A stretch of 64,000 bases of DNA from Streptomyces mirabilis (GTDB taxonomy: Bacteria; Actinomycetota; Actinomycetes; Streptomycetales; Streptomycetaceae), in the NCBI RefSeq assembly GCF_039503195.1, contig NZ_JBCJKP010000001.1, positions 3,534,001-3,598,000 of the forward strand, in the 5' to 3' direction. A model generated the notes under the pieces. That model ran no database searches. It was not told the origin of the DNA and worked only from the letters and a program-made list of their open reading frames with translations. A program made the translations under genes and the position numbers. Below are positions 26,546 through 34,382 of this stretch, in pieces. Position 1 is the stretch's first letter, and each line of letters opens with the position of its first letter.

Positions 26546-27814
26546 GTGCGTCGCAGAGCCCGGATCATGATGACGATGACGGCCGCGCTGGGCCTCACGG
26601 TGGGCGTGAGCGGCTGCGGCACGGACTCCGGGTCGGGGGCGAAGACCACGACCCTCACCGTCGTCGCCACGAACTACGGCGACAGCGTCCACAAGAACTC
26701 CATCGGCTTCTGGGACCGCGTCGGCCTCGCCTTCCAGGCCGCCCATCCCGACATCCGGGTGGAGACGAAGGTCTACCCGGCCGACGAGGTCGACGCGAAG
26801 GTCGCCGCACTCGTCCAGCAGGGCAGGGCGCCGGACGTCGTGCAGACCGACAGCTACGCCGAGTACGCGGCCAAGGGCATGCTCTACCGCGCGGACGAGC
26901 TGCTGTCGATCTCCGCCCAGGGCAGCTTCGTACCGAGCCTCGCGGAGGCCGGGCAGGTGCGCCGCGTCCAGTACGGCCTGCCGTTCACGGCGAGCACCCG
27001 CCTCCTCTACTACAACAAGGACCTCTTCTCCCGGGCGGGCCTGAAGCCCCCCACCACCTGGCAGCAACTCCTCGCGGACGCCCGCGTGTTGAAGGCCATG
27101 GGCGTGACGTACCCGATCGCGCTGCCCCTCGGCCCGGAGGAGGCGGAGGCGGAGACCCTGACCTGGCTGCTGGCCGGGGGCGGCGGCTACACCGACAACA
27201 GCGGCAGCTACGCCCTCACCTCGAAGGAGAACGTCTCCACACTGAAGTGGCTGCGCTCCTCCCTCGTCGCCGAAGGTCTCACGGGCCCGACCCTCCCCGG
27301 CAAGCTCAACCGCGGCGCCGCCCTCCAGGCCTTCATGGACGGCAAGGCGGCCATGGTCAACGCCCCGCTCTCGCTGATGCGCCAGATCGAGGACTCGACC
27401 CTGAGCGTCCCCTACGGCACCGTCGCGCTCCCGAGCCGTACCGGCCGGACCGTGCCGACCATGGGCACGGCCGACTGGACGATCGCCTTCCGCTCGGCCG
27501 GCCATCGCGAGGCGACGGGCGAGTTCCTCGACTTCCTCTACGGTGACAAGTACGTCACCCAGCAGGCCGCCGAGTACCAGCTCCTGCCTGTCACCACCGC
27601 GGCGAGCGCCGCCATGCGCGAGGACAAGCAGTACAGCAAGCTCTGGAACGGCCTGGACGCCCTGGACAACATGGAGCTCTACCCCCTCTCCGAGACCAAC
27701 TGGTCCCAGGTGGTGGCGTCGATCAGGACAGAGATCGGCAGGTCGGTGGCTCCGGGCGGGGATCCGGAAGCGGTGCTGTCGTCGATCGGGAAGGCGACCC
27801 GCTCGACCTCCTGA
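26546..27814 (+). CDS. Orphan CUT1-type extracellular solute-binding lipoprotein
   Basis: A 422-residue sugar-type binding protein. GTG 26546 lies 10 bases after GGAGG. Lipobox VSGC puts the lipid on Cys24. The fold matches family 1 solute-binding proteins: APDVVQTDSYAEYAAKGML, YGLPFTASTRLLYYNKDLFS, PTTWQQLLADARVLKAMG and FMDGKAAMVNAPLS. No permease or ATPase genes are near, so it must serve a transporter encoded elsewhere or act as a sensor. Its last 92 bp overlap, on the opposite strand, the decayed ATPase remnant. Confidence 0.9.
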   Translation: MRRRARIMMTMTAALGLTVGVSGCGTDSGSGAKTTTLTVVATNYGDSVHKNSIGFWDRVGLAFQAAHPDIRVETKVYPADEVDAKVAALVQQGRAPDVVQTDSYAEYAAKGMLYRADELLSISAQGSFVPSLAEAGQVRRVQYGLPFTASTRLLYYNKDLFSRAGLKPPTTWQQLLADARVLKAMGVTYPIALPLGPEEAEAETLTWLLAGGGGYTDNSGSYALTSKENVSTLKWLRSSLVAEGLTGPTLPGKLNRGAALQAFMDGKAAMVNAPLSLMRQIEDSTLSVPYGTVALPSRTGRTVPTMGTADWTIAFRSAGHREATGEFLDFLYGDKYVTQQAAEYQLLPVTTAASAAMREDKQYSKLWNGLDALDNMELYPLSETNWSQVVASIRTEIGRSVAPGGDPEAVLSSIGKATRSTS

Positions 27815-28115
27815 CCAGGGACAGCCACCCCGGCAGGTCGACCTCGGCGCGGACGGTCTTGCCGGGCGGCTCCCGGTCCAGCACCTCCCACCGGTTGGCG
27901 AGTGCCTCGCCGAGTACGAGGCCCCGCCCGCCTTCGTCGAGAGGACGGGCGGCCGGTACGGCACCGGGTCCCGGCGGACGCGGCCCACTGCGCGTGTCGA
28001 TGGCCTCGACCCGGACGCTGCCCGTGACGAGCGACAGCCGCAGCTCGAAGTCCCTGCCGGGTACACGCCCGTGCGTGACGGCGTTGGCGGCCGGCTCGGC
28101 TCGCTGCGTGAACAC
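27723..28115 (-). pseudogene. Internally deleted HATPase (RsbW-like) regulatory ATP-binding protein
   Basis: The frame encodes VRVFTQRAEPAANAVTHGRV and then PGRDFELRLSLVTG, RGLVLGEALANRWEV. Full Streptomyces homologues have about 45 residues between FTQR and the N-box LAANAVTHG; here the two are joined directly in frame. It also lacks a normal start (GTG 28115 follows a TGA closely) and its C-terminus runs into antisense of the binding-protein gene. These proteins normally pair with the DUF5753 regulators such as the remnant next door. Loss of function is very likely. Confidence 0.72.
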
Positions 28116-28311
28116 ACGTACGGTAACCGGGTGTTGGGGGGGTGGGTGGTGCGGTCATGGGCCCAATCTGGCGGTGATCACGGCCACTTCACCAGGTCGG
28201 CGCCGCGTACGCTGCGGGAGCGTGGGCGGTGACGGACTGGAGCGCACCGGTCACTGGTCGCGACCGTGGGCTGCGGGAGGTGACCCATGGGGGTCGATGG
28301 TGCGGTGGGGA

Positions 28312-28689
28312 CGGGTGGAGAAGGGGCGGAGGATGCCGGATCCGACGTTCGTCGAGCGGGCGGAGGAGGTGCTGGGCGACACCGGGGCGTTACGGAAGGC
28401 GGCGGGGCATCCGGCGAGGCAACCGGGGTTGGCGGCGTGGTTTCGGCAGTGGGCGAGGTGGGAGACGACCGCGAACACTCTCCATACCTATGAGTGCCGG
28501 TTGATTCCGGGGTTGTTGCAGACGGAGGCGTATGCGCGGACGTTGTTCAGGAACCAGCTGCCCCCGACGGACGACGAGCAGGTTGAGGCGCAGTGGGTGG
28601 CGCGAGGCGAGCGGCAACGCGCTGACGTCCGCCCCACGGATCCCCACAACGGGCCCCGCCGGAAGCCGGCGGGGCCCTCGCCTCGATAA
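28312..28689 (+). pseudogene. Truncated XRE/DUF5753 regulator (WhiJ-type), helix-turn-helix missing
   Basis: From about 28312 the frame reads RVEKGRRMPDPTFVERAEEV, the end of an XRE domain joined to DUF5753, then WETTANTLHTYECRLIPGLL, QTEAYARTLFRNQLPP. The helix-turn-helix upstream is absent and the C-terminal half is lost after VARGERQ, where a terminator hairpin follows. An ATG at 28333 could still give 118 residues. A TTA codon occurs at 28390. Intact relatives are developmental regulators encoded with a DUF397 protein and an ATP-binding partner; the DUF397 gene is missing here. Confidence 0.75.
28651..28677 (+). terminator. Strong hairpin inside the end of the DUF5753 remnant
   Basis: A perfect 12-bp stem GGGCCCCGCCGG / CCGGCGGGGCCC with an AAG loop. 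It lies within the residual reading frame, consistent with fusion of a gene fragment to a foreign terminator. Confidence 0.85.
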
Positions 28690-28741
28690 CACCACGATCA
28701 TCTCAATTGATCTGTGGATCTATGGACGCACATTCCCCTGA

Positions 28742-28954
28742 ATGACCGAATGCCTTACGCCCTATGGTGCTCGTTATTCAGCCGTGACGACAAAAGATAT
28801 GCACGCAAACGACTGGCTCGATACCGCCGACGGGAGGGCACGCCTGGAGCACTGCGCGGACCTGCTCGAGGAGTTCCTCAAGGCCATGACCCGCATGGAG
28901 AGCGAATACCTGCGGGCCACGTGGGACGGACACACCGCAGATGGATCCCGCTGA
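28742..28954 (+). CDS. Small hypothetical protein in a low-GC patch
   Basis: Up to 70 residues (ATG 28742), with later starts at GTG 28784 and ATG 28799. The part from MHANDWLDTADGRARLEHCA through LLEEFLKAMTRMESEYLRAT reads like a real small helical protein. No family is recognised. The first 60 bp have unusually low GC for this genome. It is 27 bp upstream of the DUF2637 gene and could be co-transcribed with it. Confidence 0.45.
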   Translation: MTECLTPYGARYSAVTTKDMHANDWLDTADGRARLEHCADLLEEFLKAMTRMESEYLRATWDGHTADGSR

Positions 28955-28981
28955 GCCAGGGCGCAAAGGAGCCGCAGACAG

Positions 28982-29722
28982 ATGGACTGGACTCAGGACG
29001 ATCCCACCCTCCGCGACATTCAGCTCGATCCGCGAGCCACCGCCTACGATCCGCTGAACCCCCCGTTCACCGGCGCCGATCCGCTCGGGACGCAACACTT
29101 CTGGCACGTCCCCGAGCCCGCGATCGAACCGGACGCGTGGGATCCGGACGAAGAGCTGGCGCAGATGCTGTACACGACGTCGAGCGTGACGCCCGCCGCT
29201 CCGGCCCCGCCGCACAGCCACGCCCTGCCGCGCCGCCCGGTCAACCGGCGCAGGCCCCGGCCGGGATTCCACGCCATTGCAGCTAAACACAGGATCATCA
29301 CGGTTGTTTTCCTGGTCGTAATGATCATTGTATCCGCAGTGATGATGCTGGGATGGTCCGTCTCTTATTCATACAACCAACTGCGTGGCATTTCACTTCT
29401 GGTCGTTTCGGCAAAGTTGGCGCGATGGTGGCCGCTGATGGTGTACGGACCGTGGCTCGTGGCGGGTCTGTCCATTCTTCGGGCATCCGTTCAGCACCGG
29501 AGCGCCAGACGGTCCTGGTCCGTGATGCTGATCGCCTCCGCCACGGCGGTCGCCCTCTGCGTCGGCCAGTCCCCGCGCTCCCTGCTGGCGATGGTCGTCG
29601 TCGGAATCCCACCCATCACCGCCCTGATCTGCTTCCGGGAACTCGTCGGCCAGATCTCGCCCCACCACGGACCTCGGCACGCCTGCCAGACCCTGAGGCG
29701 GCCCAAGCAGCCAAGACCTTGA
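28982..29722 (+). CDS. DUF2637-like membrane protein
   Basis: A 246-residue protein; ATG 28982 follows AAAGGAG. A soluble, acidic N-terminal half (MDWTQDDPTLRDIQLDP..., DPDEELAQMLYTT) is followed by four helices: VVFLVVMIIVSAVMMLGWSV, the SYSYNQLRGISLLV segment, WWPLMVYGPWLVAGLSIL and a last pair ending in PPITALICFRELV. The helices match DUF2637, common on Streptomyces chromosomes and mobile elements. Function unknown. It ends 30 bp before a convergent sigma factor gene. Confidence 0.72.
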   Translation: MDWTQDDPTLRDIQLDPRATAYDPLNPPFTGADPLGTQHFWHVPEPAIEPDAWDPDEELAQMLYTTSSVTPAAPAPPHSHALPRRPVNRRRPRPGFHAIAAKHRIITVVFLVVMIIVSAVMMLGWSVSYSYNQLRGISLLVVSAKLARWWPLMVYGPWLVAGLSILRASVQHRSARRSWSVMLIASATAVALCVGQSPRSLLAMVVVGIPPITALICFRELVGQISPHHGPRHACQTLRRPKQPRP

Positions 29723-29752
29723 TCGTCACGGCCGTCCCCGCCGGAACAACGC

Positions 29753-30526
29753 TCACCGCGGAGGTTCGGGGAAGACCACCCGTAGTCGTTGAACTCCTCT
29801 GTCCCGCCGGAACATGAGCCAGGCGAGGGTCGGCGGGCAGGGGCTGACGGCGCCGACGGGATTGATGACGTCCATCTCCCAGATGGTGATGTCCCGGCCG
29901 GCCACCACATGGCGCAGGTGCTGGCGCACCCCGGATTCCTGGTTCTGCCGCATGGCCGGGAAGGGGTGGGTGCGTTCCCCTGTTCGGCCGAGCGCACCGA
30001 CCAGCTCGGTCTCGGCCGGCCACAGCTCGGCTGTCTCCCGGGGCAGGTTGCCACGCGCGACACCGTGCAGGGTCTCCAGGGCCTCCTGCCTGCTGCCCTC
30101 GGTGAGAACGGAAGCGTCGTCGTGCGCCTGGGCGGCGGTCGACAACAGCACCTGGGCCGGCTTCGCCCTGGCCTGGTTGAGCCGGCTGCGCACCGTGCCC
30201 ACCGGTATCTCACAGGCGGCGGCGATCTCCTGGTACGAGGTGATGCCGCTGAAGTGCCGCAGCATCAGCACCAGCCGCAACTGCTCGGGCAGCTCCTCCA
30301 CCGCGTCCCAGATCCAGTCCCGCATCGCGTGCTCCAGTCCGGGCGTCTCCCGGGCGACACGCGGCCGCATGCGGGCGGCGTTGCGCACGACCGCCCGCAG
30401 CCAGGCTCCCACGGCCGCGGGATCCCGTACGTCCCCGATGCGTCGCAGCGCGGTCAGTGCGGCGTCCTGCACCACGTCCTCCGCGTCGGGGCCGTAGCCG
30501 AGCAGGCTCATCGCCACCGCGCGCAT
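29753..30526 (-). CDS. ECF-type sigma factor, N-terminus lost at a deletion junction
   Basis: 257 residues from ATG 30526. Region 2 is recognisable (LLGYGPDAEDVVQDAALTAL, AVGAWLRAVVRNAARM) and region 4 is complete (LRHFSGITSYQEIAAACEIP, VGTVRSRLNQARAK). The C-terminal part with VVAGRDITIWEMDVINP is the extra domain of the longer ECF group. Upstream in frame the codons still read LLLARHQAAM, the expected beginning of region 2, but then a TGA appears and an alpha/beta-hydrolase fragment begins. About ten or more N-terminal residues are therefore missing; activity is doubtful. No anti-sigma gene is adjacent. Confidence 0.7.
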   Translation of the reverse strand: MRAVAMSLLGYGPDAEDVVQDAALTALRRIGDVRDPAAVGAWLRAVVRNAARMRPRVARETPGLEHAMRDWIWDAVEELPEQLRLVLMLRHFSGITSYQEIAAACEIPVGTVRSRLNQARAKPAQVLLSTAAQAHDDASVLTEGSRQEALETLHGVARGNLPRETAELWPAETELVGALGRTGERTHPFPAMRQNQESGVRQHLRHVVAGRDITIWEMDVINPVGAVSPCPPTLAWLMFRRDRGVQRLRVVFPEPPR

Positions 30527-30552
30527 CGCCGCCTGATGGCGAGCCAGCAGCA

Positions 30553-30780
30553 GCTCAGGTCACCGGCGAAGGACACGGCGAACTTCTCCCGGTCGAGGAA
30601 GAGGAACCCGTCGTTCGGGGGCAGGATCGGCGGGACGGGAACTCCGGGCGGCGGGTCGGCGATGAGGGTGTTCACGGACTCGCCCTTGTCAGGTGCGAAC
30701 GCCGCGACGTACACGAGTGTGCACACGTTCTCGTGGTTGCCCGCCTGGGAGATCACCGCGCCGCCGTAGGAGTGTCCGGT
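30553..30780 (-). pseudogene. Alpha/beta-hydrolase fragment, both ends missing
   Basis: 76 codons read TGHSYGGAVISQAGN, VYVAAFAPDKGES, then PPILPPNDGFLFLDREKF and AVSFAGDLS. This is the nucleophile elbow (GHSYGG) and middle of a serine hydrolase of about 230-260 residues. The N-terminal strands and the C-terminal part with the catalytic His are missing. The 3' end is fused to the beginning of the sigma-factor coding region, and the 5' end abuts the leader of the SnoaL-like gene. Confidence 0.75.
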
Positions 30781-30820
30781 CTCATGCCACACGCGACGTA
30801 CGCACATGGAAGGCCCCGCC

Positions 30821-31237
30821 ATGACACTCGCCACCGAAGACCGCCTGGCCATCACCGAGTTGGTTTCCCTGCACGGCCATCTCTTCGACGACGGACGCCT
30901 CGACGAACTGACGGAACTGTTCACCGAGGACGTCGTCTACGACGTGTCCGCCTTCGGACAGGGCGAGTTGGTCGGGATCGCGGCGATCCGGGAAGCGGCC
31001 CTCGTCCTCGGCGCCGCGAACCCCGTCGCCCATCACGTCACCAACATCGTCATCACCGACGACCTCGGAGACGGCCGCGCGCGGGTGCGGTCCAAAGGAC
31101 TGGGGGTCATGGCGGACGGCCGGTGCGGATCGGTGTCGTACGAGGACGTCGTGGTGCGACGTGACGGGGCGTGGCGCATCACGCGGCGGAGGGTGGAGGC
31201 ACGTCGGGTGCCATTGAACGGGGTGACGCGCGCCTAG
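30821..31237 (+). CDS. SnoaL-like/NTF2-fold protein
   Basis: 138 residues forming one NTF2-like cone: TLATEDRLAITELVSLHGHL, FDDGRLDELTELFTEDVVYD, HHVTNIVITDDLGDGRARVR and WRITRRRVEARRV. Family members include small hydratases, isomerases and ligand-binding proteins; no catalytic residues can be singled out. ATG 30821 has GGAAGG seven bases upstream, better than ATG 30806. Its stop codon lies in the first copy of a 23-bp duplicated sequence. Confidence 0.85.
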   Translation: MTLATEDRLAITELVSLHGHLFDDGRLDELTELFTEDVVYDVSAFGQGELVGIAAIREAALVLGAANPVAHHVTNIVITDDLGDGRARVRSKGLGVMADGRCGSVSYEDVVVRRDGAWRITRRRVEARRVPLNGVTRA

Positions 31238-31267
31238 CGCTGTCGAACGGGGTGACGCGCGCGTAGC
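31216..31267. repeat. 23-bp sequence duplicated 29 bp apart at a gene end
   Basis: GAACGGGGTGACGCGCGC followed by (C or G)TAGC occurs at 31216-31238 and 31245-31267. Both copies carry the TAG; the first is the stop codon of the SnoaL-like gene. Confidence 0.9.
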
Positions 31268-31279
31268 ACCGGCGCGCGC

Positions 31280-31672
31280 TCAGCCCAACTCGCCGCGCTC
31301 CACGCAGAATTCGTTGCCCTCCGGGTCGGTGAGGGTGACCCAGCCGCCGCCGTCCGGGCGGGTGTGGTCGGCGATCTGGCGGGCGCCGAGGGAGAGGGCG
31401 CGGGCGACCTCCTGGGCGCGGGTGCGGCCCTGCGGCTGGAGGTCGAAGTGGATGCGGTTCTTGGCCGACTTGCCCTCGGGGACGCGCACGAAAAGCAGCA
31501 TCGGACCACCGGACGGGTCACGCAGCACCGCCTCCGGGTCACCCGGCTTGTCGTCGTCGTCCAGCGGACGGCCGAGCAACTCGCTCCAGAACAGGCCGAG
31601 CTCGTACGGATCGCCGCTGCAGTCGAAGGTGAGGGTGCGGATGGTCGGGTGCAGCCCCGCCGACTCGCCCAT
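31280..31672 (-). CDS. VOC superfamily (glyoxalase-like) protein
   Basis: 130 residues with the paired beta-alpha-beta-beta-beta modules of the VOC fold: TLTFDCSGDPYELGLFWSEL, LRDPSGGPMLLFVRVPEG, RIHFDLQPQGRTRAQEVARA and WVTLTDPEGNEFCVER. The last motif is characteristic of actinobacterial VOC proteins, which include resistance and small-molecule-modifying enzymes. Its gene starts 5 bp after the DinB gene ends, so they form a pair. Substrate unknown. Confidence 0.9.
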   Translation of the reverse strand: MGESAGLHPTIRTLTFDCSGDPYELGLFWSELLGRPLDDDDKPGDPEAVLRDPSGGPMLLFVRVPEGKSAKNRIHFDLQPQGRTRAQEVARALSLGARQIADHTRPDGGGWVTLTDPEGNEFCVERGELG

Positions 31673-31676
31673 GGCT

Positions 31677-32189
31677 TCAGGCTCCCTTCTCGCCGTCGAC
31701 CAGTTCCCGGACGATGTCCAGGTGGCCGTTGTGCCGAGCGGTCTCCTCGATCAGATGGAGCACGATCCAGCGGAGGTCCATGTATCGGCCGTCGCGGAAG
31801 GGACGCTTGGCCCTGGTGTCCAGGTCGTGCTCGGCGACCAGAAGACGGTACCGGGCGCTCTGCTCCTCGTACTCGTCGAGGAGTTGGGGCAACGGCACGT
31901 CGACGGCGATCCGCATCTCCGGATCGGGATCCTCCTCCGTCGCGGCCGCGATCGGCCCGTCGTCCTCCTCACCGAGGAACATTACGTGGAACCAGTAGTG
32001 CTCGACCCAGCGCAGGTGGCTGATCAGCCCACACAGCGTCATCAGCGGGGATCCGGGGAGCGGGGCCTGCCGCGCGCCCTCCGGCGAGACTCCCTCGCAC
32101 TTGGCGCGGGCGGTGGCTCGGGCGTAGTCGAGGAAGGTGGTCAGTTGGGTGCGTTCGTCCCAGGCGGTGGGCGTATCGGTTCGCGTCAT
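31677..32189 (-). CDS. DinB/DUF664 family protein
   Basis: 170 residues of the DinB four-helix metal-binding fold. Histidines in LISHLRWVEHYWFHVMF and in EETARHNGHLDIVREL are placed as the usual metal triad. Thiol-dependent S-transferases (bacillithiol or mycothiol type) belong to this fold; the DUF664 subgroup in actinobacteria is mycothiol-related but mostly untested. First gene of a pair with the VOC protein. Confidence 0.9.
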   Translation of the reverse strand: MTRTDTPTAWDERTQLTTFLDYARATARAKCEGVSPEGARQAPLPGSPLMTLCGLISHLRWVEHYWFHVMFLGEEDDGPIAAATEEDPDPEMRIAVDVPLPQLLDEYEEQSARYRLLVAEHDLDTRAKRPFRDGRYMDLRWIVLHLIEETARHNGHLDIVRELVDGEKGA

Positions 32190-32266
32190 AGGGGTGCAGC
32201 ATCGCCGTCCCGCCCCTCGGTGTCGAGCGAATTAGACCGCCGAGGCGGGTGCCTGGGGCACCCTTG

Positions 32267-32289
32267 CTTCGTCGTACCGTACGACGAAG
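32267..32289. promoter_or_regulatory. 23-bp palindrome immediately before the hydroxyacid oxidase gene
   Basis: CTTCGTCGTA-CCG-TACGACGAAG has perfect 10-bp arms and ends nine bases before the GTG at 32299. It could be a dimeric-repressor operator or a hairpin that blocks the ribosome-binding site. Confidence 0.7.
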
Positions 32290-32298
32290 GGATGTCAG

Positions 32299-33366
32299 GT
32301 GACAGACATCGGTCGCTGGATGGACGGTCTTCAGGAGCGGGCCGCCGAGGTGCTGCCGGAGGACGTCTACGCGTACTTCCGGCGCGGCGCCGGTCGCGGC
32401 ATGAGCGTCGCGGAGGCGACCTCGGCCTGGGACCAGTTCCGTTTCCGGGCACGGCTGTTGCGGGACGTCTCGACGTGCGACGCGTCTACGACCGTACTCG
32501 GCACGCCCGTTCGTACCCCCGTACTCGTCGCGCCCAGCACCCTGCAGCGCAAGGCCCACCCGGACGGGGAGGCCGCCACCGCGCGGGGCGTCGCGGCGGC
32601 GGGTTCGCTGCTGGCGGTGACCTCGAACACCGCGGTGCCGTTCGCGGACCTGGTACCGAGCGGGGCACCGTGGTGGGTGCAGGTGTACGTGGCCCGGGAC
32701 CCCGTGCTGACCATCGAGACGCTGGAGCGGGCCCTCGCCGCCGGGGCGCGGGCGGTCGTACTGACCGCCGACACGCCGCCGGTCAACGGGTCGCGGGGCA
32801 AACGTGGCACGCAGGTCGACGACTTCATCGGACCGGAGGACCTGTACGGCAACGTCACCGGGATTCCCTCGCCCGAGGCGGCCGAGCGCGCACCCGATCT
32901 GACCCTCGACGTCATCGGCTGGCTGCGTGAACGGGCCCGCGGCCTCCCCATCGTCGTCAAGGGCGTGCTGCGCGGCGACGACGCCCGGGAACTGGTGGCC
33001 GCGGGAGCGTCCGGCCTCATCGTCTCGAACCACGGTGGACGGCAACTGGACGGGCTGGTGCCCACCGCCTGGGCCCTGCCGGAGGTCGTCGACGCGGTAG
33101 CGGGCACCGGTGCCGAGGTCTACGCCGACGGCGGACTGCGCCGCGGCACCCACATCCTCGCCGCCCTCGCCCTCGGTGCCCGGGCCGTGTTCATCGGCCG
33201 GCCCGTCCTGTGGGCGCTGACCGTCCGCGGCGCCGCCGGTGTGACCCGCCTGATCGACGACCTCACCGACGAACTCGTCGAGGCCATGAGCCTGACCGGC
33301 ACACCGAGCGTGCTCGAACTGACCCGCGACCTCCTGTGGGCGGCTCCCCGACCGCCACTCGATTGA
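32299..33366 (+). CDS. FMN-dependent alpha-hydroxyacid oxidase/dehydrogenase (lactate oxidase-like)
   Basis: A 355-residue flavoprotein from GTG 32299. The FMN barrel shows VLVAPSTLQRKAHPDGE, the active-site Lys in IVVKGVLRGDDA, the catalytic His/Arg pair in IVSNHGGRQLDG and the phosphate site in YADGGLRRGTHILAALALGA and FIGRP. It oxidises L-lactate, glycolate, mandelate or a similar 2-hydroxyacid to the ketoacid. MftD of mycofactocin clusters is related, but no mycofactocin genes are here. Expression may be controlled by the palindrome before it. Confidence 0.92.
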   Translation: MTDIGRWMDGLQERAAEVLPEDVYAYFRRGAGRGMSVAEATSAWDQFRFRARLLRDVSTCDASTTVLGTPVRTPVLVAPSTLQRKAHPDGEAATARGVAAAGSLLAVTSNTAVPFADLVPSGAPWWVQVYVARDPVLTIETLERALAAGARAVVLTADTPPVNGSRGKRGTQVDDFIGPEDLYGNVTGIPSPEAAERAPDLTLDVIGWLRERARGLPIVVKGVLRGDDARELVAAGASGLIVSNHGGRQLDGLVPTAWALPEVVDAVAGTGAEVYADGGLRRGTHILAALALGARAVFIGRPVLWALTVRGAAGVTRLIDDLTDELVEAMSLTGTPSVLELTRDLLWAAPRPPLD

Positions 33367-33420
33367 CCGAACATGCGGACCATTGATCAAAGATGCGGGC
33401 CTTGATCGAACATGCGGGCC
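33363..33420. repeat. Three 19-bp near-tandem repeats (TTGATCGAACATGCGGGCC)
   Basis: Copies at 33363-33381, 33383-33401 and 33402-33420 match at 16 or more of 19 positions. The first copy contains the TGA stop of the hydroxyacid oxidase gene. Confidence 0.9.
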
Positions 33421-33576
33421 GTCGGCGATCGAGGTGTCCCGAAATGCACAGTGCGATCTGCTGTGTCACCGTCATGTCACAGACAGCCCGGCAGGTGAAC
33501 CCCGGAAGCCGATGACGCGCTCTGAAGCGACGAGTGTCGGTGAGAGACCGGCGCCTGAACCACTTCGGGGGACTTC

Positions 33577-34281
33577 ATGTACGGCATCGGTATCCGCAGA
33601 GTCGCGACGGCCATGGTGACCGCGTCGGCGGCCACCCTGCTCATGACCGCGTGTCAGCCGGGCGGGAGCCCGGCGGGGGCGGGCTCTTCGCCGTCGGGCG
33701 CTCCGGTCAAGCCGGCGGCGTCCAACTCCACCTCCACCTCCACCTCCGCTTCCCCCTCCACACCCTCCGCACCCTCCACCCCCGCCGCATCCGCCACGTC
33801 CGGCTCTCCGGCGCACACCGCGACGCCGTCCACCGGTGCGAAGGCCTGCGGCCTGCCGGATCTCAAGGTGTCCATGTACCAGGCCACGGTGCGGCCGGAC
33901 GGTACCGGGACCGGCGCGGCGATCGTCGAGATCACCAACGTGTCCGGCAAGGCGTGCACCGTCCAGGGGTATCCGACCGTGGCGGGGGCGGGCAACGGTT
34001 CCCCCGAGAAGAACCGTCCGCTCACGGTGACCACGACCGGGGGCGCGTCCAGGGTGAAGGTCACGGCGGGCGGGAAGGCGTGGACGAAGCTGACGTTCGT
34101 GCAGGTCCAGGGTGAGGCCGACGGCTACTGCAAGTCCGGAGCCACACCCGCCAGCTACCCGACGCTGGTGGTGGGCGTCCCGGGTGCCGGGGCGCACCAG
34201 GTCGCGCTGACGGACGGTGTCATCGCCGAGTGCGACGACAAGGTGACAGTCACCGCCCTCTCGGCGGCCAAGCCCTCCTGA
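33577..34281 (+). CDS. DUF4232 domain lipoprotein
   Basis: 234 residues. Signal peptide with lipobox MTAC (lipid at Cys26), then a Ser/Thr/Pro/Ala linker to about residue 85, then a DUF4232 domain: ACGLPDLKVSMYQATVRPDG, AAIVEITNVSGKACTVQGYP, TLTFVQ-like strand and a closing Cys in GVIAECDDKVTVT. Cysteines probably form disulfides. It is a surface protein of unknown role, common in Streptomyces. No operon partner is visible; the next gene is 170 bp away. Confidence 0.88.
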   Translation: MYGIGIRRVATAMVTASAATLLMTACQPGGSPAGAGSSPSGAPVKPAASNSTSTSTSASPSTPSAPSTPAASATSGSPAHTATPSTGAKACGLPDLKVSMYQATVRPDGTGTGAAIVEITNVSGKACTVQGYPTVAGAGNGSPEKNRPLTVTTTGGASRVKVTAGGKAWTKLTFVQVQGEADGYCKSGATPASYPTLVVGVPGAGAHQVALTDGVIAECDDKVTVTALSAAKPS

Positions 34282-34382
34282 CCCACCCGCCCCGCCCGTA
34301 CCGGCCGTACCGCGTAATCCACGCGCGCCGAGCCCCTCATGCGGCCGTGGGAAGACGCACCGCTGTGGACAATGGCCGCACC

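Noticed and set aside
28287..28333. ATG 28287 frame starting MGVDGAVGTGGEG as N-terminus of the XRE protein
   Set aside because: The same bases in another frame encode RVEKGRR, the end of the XRE domain; both cannot be remnants of one gene, and the 28287 frame has no further domain.
32299..33366. Hydroxyacid oxidase as MftD of a mycofactocin cluster
   Set aside because: No mftA, mftB or radical-SAM mftC lies nearby; a stand-alone lactate-oxidase-like role is simpler.
33363..33420. Possible CRISPR-like array
   Set aside because: Repeats are directly adjacent without spacers, only three copies are present and no cas genes are in the window. The same applies to 16938-16990 and 48099-48166.
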